DNA of 31,695 nt from Hypsibius dujardini (Eukaryota > Tardigrada > Eutardigrada > Parachela > Hypsibiidae). The notes below the pieces were generated by a model that did no database searches, had not been told where the DNA came from, and saw nothing but the letters and a program-made list of their open reading frames with translations. The translations under genes and the position numbers were made by a program. Numbering within the stretch: position 1 is the stretch's first letter; each line of letters opens with the position of its first letter. Shown here one piece after another: positions 19,997 through 29,366 of the stretch. The stretch lies in assembly GCA_001579985.1 (NCBI GenBank), contig LRSR01001254.1, positions 1-31,695 on the forward strand, in the 5' to 3' direction.

Positions 19997-20816
19997 ATGT
20001 CCAACGGCGGCAGCATGGCGGACCGCAACAACGAGCGCAACAACGTGTCCAGCGGCGTGGCCAGCCAAGCCGACTCGGATTATGCCGCGGACCCGGCATC
20101 CAGCACCTTCTTCGCGTCGGACCTGAAAAAGTACGGTGACCTGAAAAACATGCTGGAAAGCAGCAAAGACCAGCTGCGACTGGAAGCGATGAAGCGCATC
20201 ATCGGTATGGTCGCCAAGGGAAAAGACGCCTCCGAGCTCTTTCCGTCCGTCGTGAAGAACGTCGTCTCCAAGAACATCGAAATCAAAAAGCTCGTCTACG
20301 CCTACCTGATTCGGTATGCTGAAGAGCAGCAGGATCTGGCGCTTCTGTCGATCAGCACCTTCCAACGCGCCCTGAAGGATCCCAATCAACTGATTCGAGC
20401 GAACGCGCTGAGGGTTCTCTCCAGCATCCGCGTGCCGGTGATCGTGCCGATTATGATGCTGGCGATCCGCGACTCCACCAACGACATGTCGCCGTACGTG
20501 CGCAAATCCGCGGCGTTGGCCATTCCCAAGCTGTACAGCTTGGATGACGAGCAGAAGGACCAACTGGTGGAGGTGCTGGAGAAGCTGTTAGGGGATAGGA
20601 CCACGCTGGTCATTGGCAGTGCGGTGATGGCCTTTGAGGAGGTCTGTCCGGAGCGGATTGACTTGATTCATAAGAATTACCGGCGGTTGTGTCAGATTTT
20701 GATGGATTTGGAGGAGTGGGGCCAGGTGGCGGTGTTGAATATGTTGACGCGCTATGCCAGGACGCAGTTTGCGGATCCCAATGAGAAGGAAGCGGAAGAA
20801 GGTACGAAATCGATAG

Positions 20817-20851
<35 letters not shown>

Positions 20852-20953
20852 TGTCCGTACACAGTCTAGCAGACAGATACTTAAGACAATGCTTTAGATA
20901 TATAGGGAGGCTGACAGGCTGACAGACAGATAATATTAGACAGACAGATAGTC

Positions 20954-21001
<48 letters not shown>

Positions 21002-21057
21002 GGACGGACAGACATACAGACATATAGACAGATAGACAGATACTGTAGACAAAATCG

Positions 21058-21088
<31 letters not shown>

Positions 21089-23425
21089 ACGGACGGACAG
21101 ACATACAGACAGATAGACAGATACTGTAGACAAAATCGCAAACAGACAGTCAGAGAGTCAGCTAGAATGGCGGACGGATGTGACGCAGACAGATATGTCT
21201 GTAAGTAATGTTTGCCTTTTTTACAGATGGGGATGAGGAATTCTACGAGGAGGACCAAAGTCGCCCAAAGAAACTCACTATGGACAGCGATCTTCGACTG
21301 CTCCTCCGCTCAGCTAAGCCGCTTCTCCAAAGTCGAAATTCCGCCGTTGTGATGGCCGTCATTCAACTCTATTTCCACGTTGCCCCGAAGGCCGAAATGG
21401 TATCCAACGTCAAGCCGATGATCCGTCTACTCCGTTCCCATCGCGAAATCCAGTCGGTCGTCCTCAGCAACATCGCCACGCTGGCCGCTAAACCCAGCCG
21501 GCGCTTCCTCTTCGTCCCCCACCTCAAGACATTCTTTGTTCGCTCCAGTGATCCGACCCACATCAAGCTGCAGAAACTGGAAATACTGACCAGTCTCGCC
21601 TCGGCCACCACCATCTCCATCATTCTCCGGGAATTTCAGGCGTACATTTCCACCTCGGATAGGGAGCTGATTGCGTGTACCATTCAGGCTATCGGGAGGT
21701 GCGCGATGACCATTGCAGAGGTGACTGAGACTTGTCTGAACGGGTTGGTAGCACTGCTGTCGAACCGGGACGACAATGTGGTGGGTGAGAGCGTCTGCGT
21801 GATACGGAAGCTGCTGCAGCTGCAACCGACGGCTCATAAGGACATTCTGCGACATCTGGCGAAGTTGATTGGAACTGTCACAGTGCCAATGGCGAAAGCC
21901 AGCATCCTATGGTTGATTGGAGAGTACTGTGAACAGGTTAGTGTGGTCGAGCCTAAGGTGGCTGGCAGGCAGGCAGACAGACAGACAGACAGACAGAAGA
22001 CAGACAGACAGACAGACAAGCAGGCAGACAGACAGACCGTCAGACGGACATAATCAGGTATGTAGGCAGAGTAATTCACAAGCACATAGACAGAGCTCTG
22101 ATTGGACAAATTAATTTTCTGCTCTTATAAGCGATTTCACTCGTCCAGGTGCCACACATCGCACCAGATGTTCTTCGGCAAGTCGCCAAGACCTTCCCCA
22201 AAGAAGAAAACATCGTCAAACTGCAGGTCCTCACCTTGGCCGCCAAGCTGTTCACCGTCAACCCACAGCAAACTTCGTTGCTCGCGGTTTACGTCTTCAA
22301 TCTGGCCAAGTACGACATCAACTACGACATTCGCGATCGCGGTCGATTCCTCCGTGCTCTGATCCTCCCCGGAGGACATACCGGCGAAGGAGACGGCGGC
22401 AGCGGCGGGGAATTTGATCTCTTCAGCAAGGCAGCACGCGAGATTTTACTGGCTACCAAACCGGCGCCGGTGATGGAGTCACGATTTAAGGTAATGGAAT
22501 CTTTGGAGTATTTTCTCAATTCTGAAATTGGATTGCCGGGGTGGATTGAACGGATGAATTTCATCCGAATTTGGAAATGTGTGCCAAAAAGCAAGTTGAA
22601 TCAAATCATTTTTCATTTTGTTTCATTCCTTACTCTTTCTTCCAGGAACGAGCCGAGCTGCAGCTGGGCACGCTTTCTCATTATTTGAACACTCGCACGG
22701 CCGGCTACCAAGATCTTCCGGCGTTTCCAGCGGTGTCGCTGCCATCGAACGTCCGCGATGTGGAACTGCCTGCGGTGGACATTGCCAAGAAAATCACGCC
22801 CGGCAAGACCCGGCCCAGCCAGCCCAAAGCCGAAGCCAAGTTTTATTCCGACGGAGAGACCGAGGAAGACGAGGAGGAGGAGGAGGAGGAGGAAGACGAT
22901 AGCAGTGAGGAAGATTCGGTTGAAGAGTCTGACGACGATGACGAGGAGTCCGACGAGGATGAGGAAGAAAGCGTGAAGAAGCCTGCCGCTGTGGGGAACG
23001 GTGAAGTAAAGGCGAGTGGGGCTGTGAAGACGCCAAAGGCGGTAGAGAACGGCTCGGACGACACGAGCGATGAGTCGGAGAGCGATGATGAAGATGACTC
23101 GGATGAGGAGGACAGCAGTGAAGAAGATGTGGAGGAAAAGGGGAAGAAGCCAGCTGTGAAACCGCAAGTGGTGAAACCGCCGGTTAAGGCGGCGGTTCCG
23201 GTTGTGCGGGATATCGGCTCGCCGAAAACGGATTCGGCAGGTAAGACATTGTCTGCATGTCTTTACTCTTTTCTAGCTAGGCTCTTTTGATGCCTGTCTC
23301 TCTTATCTGTCTATCTGTCTCCGTCTGTCTGCTTATCATCCATGCCTGCCTGTCTGCCTGTCTGGCTGCCTGTCTGCCTGTCTGCCTGTCTGCCTGTCTG
23401 CCTGTCTGTCTATCTGCCTGCCTGC

Positions 23426-23456
<31 letters not shown>

Positions 23457-24829
23457 AAAAGTCATGCTATGTTCCTGATAGCTCATGACGCTTTCAGGAA
23501 GCTCTCCGAGAACAGCAGCCGCTTCTTCCAAGACCGCCCCAGCACCACAACCATCCAAAACGGCCCTGGGCAAAGAAGTCGCTCCACCCAAACCCGACAA
23601 AGTCAAAGGCAAATCGCAAAACATCGATATGCTACTGGATTTCGACTCGGAAATCGCATCTTCAACCGCCTCCATCATGCCCACTACGGCACCACTTTTC
23701 CCCCTCGGCTCGCCTATTCACTCCGCCAACAAGCTGCCCGGCGGCGGCGGAGCTCCAACAGCCATGCCTCCCGTTCGCGTTCCCAACAGATCCTTTCCGC
23801 TCCTTGCCGGCGGTCTCAACGGCGGCTTCGCGATAGCCTACAAGTTTCCCCGGCGCCCGTTTATCTACTCCGCCAAAATGGTCGCCATCGAGCTGACCTT
23901 CACCAATTCGACGGACGCCTCGCTGGAAAATATCAAAATCGTCCGGAAAAAGTTGCCACCGCGCGTGGAAGTGCAGGACTTCCATGAGATCGCCGTCCTG
24001 GAAGCCAATCGGACCGCCCACGGTACGGTTGGTGTGGACTGCGGCGACACGACGCAGTCGATCGGATTGACCGTGGAGTGCAGCGGAAAGCAGTACGACG
24101 TGACGTTCAAACCGCGGCTGTGTGAGATGCTCCGGCCGATCGCCTGGAATAAGGAGGAGTTTGAGAAGGCCCGGAAGAACCTGTCCGGACTGAATGAGAA
24201 CTACAGCAACGTGGAGCTGCCTGTGAAACTACAGGTTGGTTGCTTGATTGGTTGGTCGGTTGGTGGTCGGTTGATTGGTCGGTTGGTTGATTGGTGGTTG
24301 GTCGGTTGGTTGATTGGTCGGTTGGTTGGTTGGTTGATTGGTCGGTTGGTTGATTGGTCGGTTGATTGGTTGGTCGATTGGTTGGTTGGTTGATTGGTTG
24401 GTTGATTGGTTGGTTGATTGATTGGTTGGTTGGTTGGTTGGTTGGTTGGTTGGTTGGTTGGTTGGTTGGTTGGTTGGTTGGTTGGTTGGTTGGTTGGTTG
24501 GTTGGTTGGTTAGTTGGTTGGAATTAAAAATGTATTTGAGTTAAGCTAATCACCTTTCTTTTCTCCCAACTCTGCTGCAGGTCAAGTCCGCCGTGGTGGA
24601 TGTCATTTTGGACGCCGCCAACGTGGCGCCGGTCGCGAACGGTGACGACGTGGACGATTCCGGGTTTGTGGTGCGGTTCATCGGCCAGACTGTTTCCTCG
24701 TCGTCGAATGTGCTTATTTCGGTGGCGGTGCGCGCGGCCGGGAAGGCCATTGTGACGGTCAACTGTGAGAAGGTGATGGTGGGATCGGTTGTGCTGCAGG
24801 AGCTCCGAGAAGCCTTTTCGAAGGCGTAA
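19997..24829 (+). CDS. AP3B: AP-3 complex subunit beta, 1145 aa, six exons
   Basis: Large subunit of the AP-3 adaptor, which sorts cargo from endosomes to lysosomes and related organelles. Exons: 19997-20801, 21227-21936, 22149-22490, 22646-23240, 23498-24234 and 24581-24829; all GT-AG, summing to 1146 codons including the stop. Residues about 30-620 form the adaptin HEAT solenoid ([88 protein letters not shown]). Residues about 690-785 are the Ser/Asp/Glu hinge typical of beta-3, the site of phosphorylation in the family. LLDFD at 863-867 fits a clathrin box. The C-terminus (about 880-1145) is the beta-3 appendage. Slightly longer than human AP3B1 (1094 aa), mainly from the hinge. The start is the first ATG of the open frame; a second in-frame ATG lies five codons on. 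One gene stands for vertebrate AP3B1 and AP3B2. Confidence 0.98.
20819..20847. repeat. GA dinucleotide array
   Basis: About 14 GA units just inside AP3B intron 1. Confidence 0.95.
20911..21155. repeat. GACA array with an internal duplication
   Basis: GACA units fill AP3B intron 1. A longer block (GACA run, then GGACGGACAGACATACAGAC, then AGATACTGTAGACAAAATCGC) occurs twice, ending near 21058 and 21142, so the array has been duplicated as a unit of about 85-100 bp. Confidence 0.9.
21960..22052. repeat. CAGG/GACA array in AP3B intron 2
   Basis: Interrupted CAGG and GACA units directly after the donor site of exon 2. Confidence 0.95.
23290..23458. repeat. GTCT/GCCT array in AP3B intron 4
   Basis: Interrupted GTCT and GCCT units fill the intron following the acidic hinge exon. 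Confidence 0.95.
24235..24521. repeat. GGTT array in AP3B intron 5
   Basis: Begins exactly at the donor site of exon 5 (GTTGGTTGC) and extends nearly 290 bp, becoming perfect GGTT units at the 3' half, with GATT variants in the 5' half. The donor sequence itself looks like part of the repeat. Confidence 0.95.
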
Positions 24830-25549
24830 TATATATCGCAATGAAGCATTCCATTTTTCGATTCACTCGATTCAATTCCAATTGTGTGAGTAGTACTGTT
24901 TTTTAACGTTGTATCATTGATATATTTAATTTTCGTGGTCCGTTGTATCCAGCGTGCTTGGAAGCGCGTGCTTGGAATTCGAATGGATTCCGAATGTCTC
25001 TTTGCTGATGTGTTTGACGTACCGTACTGTCATCGTGAACACTTCACAATCGAATGCCATATTTTGAATGATTTGGACTTGGAGAAAGAACACAGACGGA
25101 ATGACGCTACGCTGGTAGCTTTTTTGCGAAGCACTCCAGCACTTCCGGTCATGATCAGTCACGACAACGCCTTATCACATAATCCTCGCTTTCTCATCCT
25201 GTTCGACGATTGGAAATTTTTACGGCTTTTTGTTTCGTGGAACGTTTTTTTAATACAATCGATGATTACTTTGCACCTCGTTAATCTAAAGAATCGGTCG
25301 AGGAATGAAAGTAAGTGATCATCCGGCAATTAATCAATCAATCGATCGTCCGTCAGTTAATCAATCAATCAATCGTCCGGCAATTAATCAATCAATCGAT
25401 CCCTTGAGCATTCACAAAGCGTCTATTAGAATTATCTCAGGCAATTTTTTTGCAGGCCAGCCAAATTTTCGGTCGAAATTTGTTTAAATCAAAAATTTCC
25501 AAATAAATCTAGAATTCTCAAAATCAGACAGACAAGCGAAAAAGAGGCA
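24830..25549. other. Convergent 3' region, AP3B / SEC22
   Basis: Probably AP3B 3' UTR. The first plus-strand AATAAA after the stop is at 25502, 673 nt downstream. The region contains a 111-codon ATG-started plus ORF (24983-25318, MDSECLFADVFD...) that I do not recognise, and an ATCA array at 25320-25405. The ORF is more likely UTR than a gene because it has no recognisable domain and sits between two convergent genes. Confidence 0.45.
25320..25405. repeat. ATCA/CGATCGTCCG composite array
   Basis: Three copies of a block of about 30 bp: GGCAATTAATCAATCAATCG followed by ATCGTCCG. A repeat of repeats similar in style to 7355-7443. Confidence 0.85.
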
Positions 25550-26749
25550 TCAAAACCACGCAAATTTGAGGTAGAGCAGGAGAATGACCACGAGACTAAC
25601 GACAGCGGCAATCTTCACCGCCGAGGCCTTCTTGTTCAGCGTTTTGGCGTCCTTCCGGTACTTCTCCGACGCGGCGGACAGCATGCCGGCCTTGTCCTGC
25701 AGATCGGAGAGGGCCCCACCGCGGACGAGGACGTCGTCGATGTTCTGCACCATGATCCTCTGCACGTCCTGCAGTTCGCTGTTGAGCTGGCCGAGTTGGC
25801 GGCGTGCTCGGCTGTCGTTGTAGGTCTTCTTCGCTTTCTGAATGTAATTATCTGCAAAACGTAAAACACACGTGAACAGCCAATCAGTACAGGCAAGTGC
25901 CCCTCGTGACACATTCTGTATCATTACTAGAATAAACCGAAATGCACACGTGGTAAAAACCTTGCGCTAACCGAGTTAAGCCGTTACACTCGTTCGACGC
26001 AGGCGGTTGTGCAGAGCCCCGAGTTAAAGTGCCTAATTCGGTAAGTGCAAGATTTTTGCCACTTGTGTATACACTTTCATTGCTTCCTGCTACTTCAATT
26101 CTACTTTCACATAAAACAGCTTCTCACAATATCGAAGGAAACCCTATTTCTAAAATCACTATTAATACTTTACTAGGGCACAAAAAAACATGATTCGTCG
26201 ACTTGATCGGCTGTAAAGTCAATCAAAATCTTTAACCCGGCGACAAGACAACTCATCAATCAATCAATGACTTCTGTTTCTAACCTAACGCTGAATGAGG
26301 ACACGCATTCAATCAATCAAGCGTTAGCCCGTACAACTATCAAATTGATAAGATTTTTGGCATATTTAACAGAAACACTCCCCGTCTCGGATATCTCTCT
26401 TACCAAATTCAATGAATGCGTAGGGTCGGCCCACCGTGCTGACACGGTTCCCGTACTGCATGTCAAACTCATTCTGCAGGTCCTCCAGGAATGAAAACGC
26501 CACGCGTTTTGGGAAATTCTTCTCGGTCAGCACCAGATAACACACGTCATTTACGATGATGTAATGGAAGAAATAAGGTCCGGAGTCGATTGTACAGCGC
26601 GTCGGGGAGGACGGCGAGAGGCGTTTGAAGATTTGTTTGGCCTGCGATTGGTATTGGATCAGATTCTTCCCCAACTCTTCGTCGTCCTGCACGGATGCGG
26701 CCAGCGGTAGTCCGTCCGCCATGCGGCCGATCATCGTTAATAGGATCAT
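25550..26749 (-). CDS. SEC22B: SEC22B-type vesicle R-SNARE, 215 aa, two exons
   Basis: An ER-Golgi R-SNARE that drives fusion of COPII and COPI vesicles. Exons are 26749-26404 and 25851-25550, GT-AG, with the codon for D116 split across the junction. Length is 215 aa, equal to human SEC22B. The N-terminal longin domain ([73 protein letters not shown]) is followed by the SNARE motif from about 132 ([20 protein letters not shown]), with the zero-layer arginine at R159 (VLVRGGALS), and a C-terminal anchor at about 194-215 ending [10 protein letters not shown]. The intron contains a 128-bp palindromic MITE. It converges with AP3B, and both act in vesicle traffic. Confidence 0.98.
25943..26070. 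mobile_element. 128-bp palindromic MITE, copy 1
   Basis: Arms are inverted copies ending CACACGTGGTAAAAACCTTG and, reverse-complemented, TACACAAGTGGCAAAAATCT. Interior GCCGTTACACTCG and CCCCGAGTTAAAGTGC flank the centre. Copy 2 at 29949-30076 has the same length and layout. Lies within the SEC22 intron. The right end starts with TA; the left has TG, probably a mutated TA. Confidence 0.88.
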
Positions 26750-27299
26750 TCTTGAAGGTCGGCAAGGAATTTAAAGCGTGCGAAAAGAAATCACGTCGGG
26801 AAAATCTGAAATTCAACACACCATCACAACCCAGTCAATCGGCCAATCAACCAATCGAAATCAGCTGGTAAAAACAAACAATTTGATTGATCAATCAAGC
26901 GAATGATCTAATGAAAAACATAACGTGGACTTTAGCACAACAAACCTGAGGGAATTATCGCCGGTGAGCGAAGATTGTCTCTCAATTAAAACAGAAGCGT
27001 AAGGGAAAACGTATAAAATGAGAGATCAAAAATTGGAGGAAAATAAGTTCTGTCAGGGGAAAATTCGGCCAGATTTAGAAGATGTTGATGTTTTTATAAA
27101 CGTACACGTCAGCTTGGCTCCTGATTGGTGCGGATGCCGTAGCCACGCCCATCACACGTGTTCTTCTTTTGCCGCTTCTAAACACAGATAAAACCCACTT
27201 TTTTCAGCGAATTTTTTTTAAATCTACGTCTTGATTATGCAAATACGAAAGGCGGTTAGGGAGCAGTATTAGGGAACGTTTACTCCAAGAGATTCACAT

Positions 27300-27827
27300 T
27301 CAATTCAAGCACGTCGAAACAGAAGAAGCTGGCGCTTTTGTTATCGGGAGACTGCATAAAGATAACAGTGTTATCAGCCGCAGTGTGGCGAATTCTCCCT
27401 GTGGAATCAGCCGCAGTGTGGCGAATTCTCCCGGTGGAATCAGCCGCAGTGTGGCGAATTCTCCCTGTGTTATCAGCCGCAGTGTGGCGAATTCTCCCTG
27501 TGTTATCAGCCGCAGTGTGGCGAATTCTCCCTGTGGAATCAGCCCCAGTGTGGCGAATTCTCCCTGTGGAATCAGCCCCAGTGTGGCGAATTCTCCCTGT
27601 GGAATCAACCCTAGTGTGGCGAATTCTCGCTGTGGAATCAGCCGCAGTGTGGTGAATTCTCCCTGTGGAATCAACCCCAGTGTGGCGAATTCTCCCTGTG
27701 GAATCAGCCGCAGTGTGGCGAATTCTCCCTGACAGCCGGATAAAGCACTTTTTCTTCTTGCAATAATACTTTTGCGCGGCACGAGTAGGTTATTTAATTT
27801 TTTGCATTTCGATTTCTCATTTCCCAT
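27300..27827 (-). CDS. Candidate 11-residue-repeat protein, 175 aa (doubtful)
   Basis: An ATG-started frame on the minus strand runs through the whole 33-bp array. It starts MGNEKSKCKKLNN, which fits an N-myristoylation signal (Gly2, Ser6, basic after) with a neighbouring Cys8, has a basic stretch to about residue 30, then eleven copies of GEFATLRLIPQ with R/G and P/T variants, then about 20 unrelated residues. I recognise no family. Because the unit is a multiple of three, other frames are also open across the array, and differences between units change amino acids freely, so chance is a serious alternative. No introns or polyA evidence support it. Confidence 0.2.
   Translation of the reverse strand: MGNEKSKCKKLNNLLVPRKSIIARRKSALSGCQGEFATLRLIPQGEFATLGLIPQGEFTTLRLIPQREFATLGLIPQGEFATLGLIPQGEFATLGLIPQGEFATLRLITQGEFATLRLITQGEFATLRLIPPGEFATLRLIPQGEFATLRLITLLSLCSLPITKAPASSVSTCLN
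27370..27732. repeat. Eleven tandem copies of a 33-bp unit
   Basis: Exactly 11 units of 33 bp with no indels. The unit begins GGAATC or GTTATC, then AGCCGCAGTGTGGCGAATTC and TCCCTGT. Ten or so carry GAATTC. Variation is limited to a few positions (GGA/GTT, CGC/CCC, one GCG to GTG). Confidence 0.98.
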
Positions 27828-27989
27828 TTTTTCTCCGAGGAAAAAAAAATTAATATTGCGACCTCTCCTGATGCGATCCTGTTCGACGTAGTCATCAGTT
27901 TTGAATTCTCATTGGATTAATGTTCCGGATTCTCACCTCTCAGCAGAGGATCAACCAACGAGGATAATAAGGAATCAGCTGTTTCTGCT

Positions 27990-28879
27990 ATGGATTTGCA
28001 CGAAGAAGGTTTTTGATTTTTTACCTAAATTTCTAACGATTTTCCGTCTTTCCGTCTTTTCCGTCATCAGCCCCAATGATTCGCCTTTCGTTTCAGAGAA
28101 CAGCTTTGCGGAAAAACTGTGCGCCAACATGAACGACCTGGTCACCAGTTTCTGGAACAAAATTATGAGGGAATGCAATTTGGAGAATTGGACTGTTGGC
28201 GGTAAGCGTTCGACCAGAAAATCGTATTTCTTCCACCTCGCATTCCCCGAAGCTCCCGTACCGCAACGATTACCGATTTTATTTTCATTTCACCGTCCAT
28301 TTCGTAGATGGCAGTCGTGAAGAACCCGCCTCGCCGCTGCAGAAACTGCTCAAGAGTAATGTGGAACTGCCGGAGCTCCTCATCCGCGATGACGTCACTG
28401 ACTCACCCAAGGTCGCCGCGGATGACGTTCCGACTGTGCGAACGACGCCTGAATTCGCGGAATTGCACGCCATCGACAGTTTCACCGACAACGAGGAGTT
28501 CGACAAGTTTATCGGGGAGAGTGCCGCGGTGCTGCTAAGGGAAGATTCTCCAGAGAGCGGGGAGATTGTCGAGCCGCACGAGGTGATTGACCTAGACAGC
28601 TCGTCCGCAGGGGAGAGCAACACGTCCGGGGAGGGCGAACTGGACCGTGGAGACAGCAGCGGATTGGTGGGGGAAAGGAGCGACAGCGGGGTCAGCGGTG
28701 ACCACGAGATGGAACGGGGAGATGTTGAGGACTTCCCGCGAACTGCGTATGGCCTGAAGCGTGGACGGGAGGATGAAGAAGATGTGGAATCACTGAGCCC
28801 GAAACAGGGGCGTTTTGTTGTTGGGAATTCGATGCCGGGTCGGTCGATCGTTCGGGTGAATATGATCGGAATGGATTGA
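27990..28879 (+). CDS. Unrecognised acidic protein with SIM-like motif, 231 aa
   Basis: I do not recognise the family. The best model is 27990-28008, 28097-28201 and 28308-28879, with GT-AG introns that keep frame. Residues 1-41 look folded or helical (ENSFAEKLCANMNDLVTSFW, NKIMRECNLENW). The rest is Asp/Glu/Ser-rich and probably disordered. EVIDLDSSS at 133-141 is a strong SUMO-interacting-motif candidate (hydrophobic VIDL followed by acid and serine). YGLKRGRED near 190 and SPKQGR further on are basic patches that could act in nuclear import. No transmembrane segment or signal peptide. The final exon has a long ATG-started open frame of coding-like composition; the first exon is short (six codons) and the least certain part. 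A nuclear regulatory protein is an inference only. Confidence 0.6.
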
Positions 28880-29055
28880 GGCTTTAGGAGAGACAGGCCG
28901 TTGAAGACGTCCGTCCCACGCAGAGGACTCTCTCCCAGCGAAGTGAGCGCCGCAGTAGTGTTGATAGGCAGATTTTTTTTTGTCCTATAGGATAACTTTT
29001 TGGTTGATTTGCGCAAGTTTCCTGCTAATGTGGTTGAATACCATGAGCAACGCGT

Positions 29056-29200
29056 ATGATTAATTGATTGATTGGTGGGTTGATCGACTGATTGATGGGT
29101 TGATTGATTGATTGATTGGTGGGTTGATTGATTGATGGGTTGATTGATTGGTTGATTAGTTGATTGATTGATTGGTCAGTGGGTTGATTGGTTGATTAGA
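29056..29200. repeat. GATT/GGTT array
   Basis: Interrupted TTGATTGA units with GGTGGGTTGATT inserts, some arranged as repeats of about 20-30 bp. Confidence 0.9.
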
Positions 29201-29229
29201 CGTTATGTCTTGCCATCAAACACTTTTAC

Positions 29230-29235
29230 TTTATT
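29230..29235 (-). terminator. Polyadenylation signal AATAAA of RPF1
   Basis: Read on the minus strand as AATAAA, about 132 nt after the RPF1 stop codon at 29367-29369. Confidence 0.55.
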
Positions 29236-29366
29236 ATCCAGCTTTGAGAACTCTGAATTTTTGTGGCTGCTGTAAAAGTTGGTTTTGACGTTATAAAATG
29301 AATCCAGTAGTGATAACACTCGCGGTCAGAAGTTAAAAGAGAATCTCCAAATATTCGCCCACACAA

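Larger units (their letters stand above)
26750..27989. other. Divergent spacer, SEC22 / acidic protein gene
   Basis: A promoter-like stretch at about 27118-27190 holds a CCAAT box in reverse (ATTGG), a CACGTG E-box and CCACGCCC, plausible for one or both divergent genes. The 33-bp array (27370-27732) and a possible repeat-coding ORF (27300-27827, minus) follow. Nothing else is recognised. Confidence 0.5.
28880..29366. other. Convergent 3' region, acidic protein / RPF1
   Basis: 3' UTR space of two convergent genes. It includes a GATT array (29056-29200) and the minus-strand polyA signal of RPF1 at 29230-29235. No coding potential seen. Confidence 0.5.

Noticed and set aside
22843-23064. Serine-rich minus ORF opposite AP3B exon 4
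   Set aside because: Shadow of the acidic GAG/GAC-rich hinge-coding sequence of AP3B.
27370-27732. CRISPR-like regular array
   Set aside because: Units are contiguous 33-bp repeats with no unique spacers, in an animal genome; it is a minisatellite.
28285-29016. 243-codon minus ORF opposite the acidic protein
   Set aside because: Ser/Pro/Leu-rich shadow of an Asp/Glu/Ser-rich plus exon; the plus model has splice sites and a start that fit.
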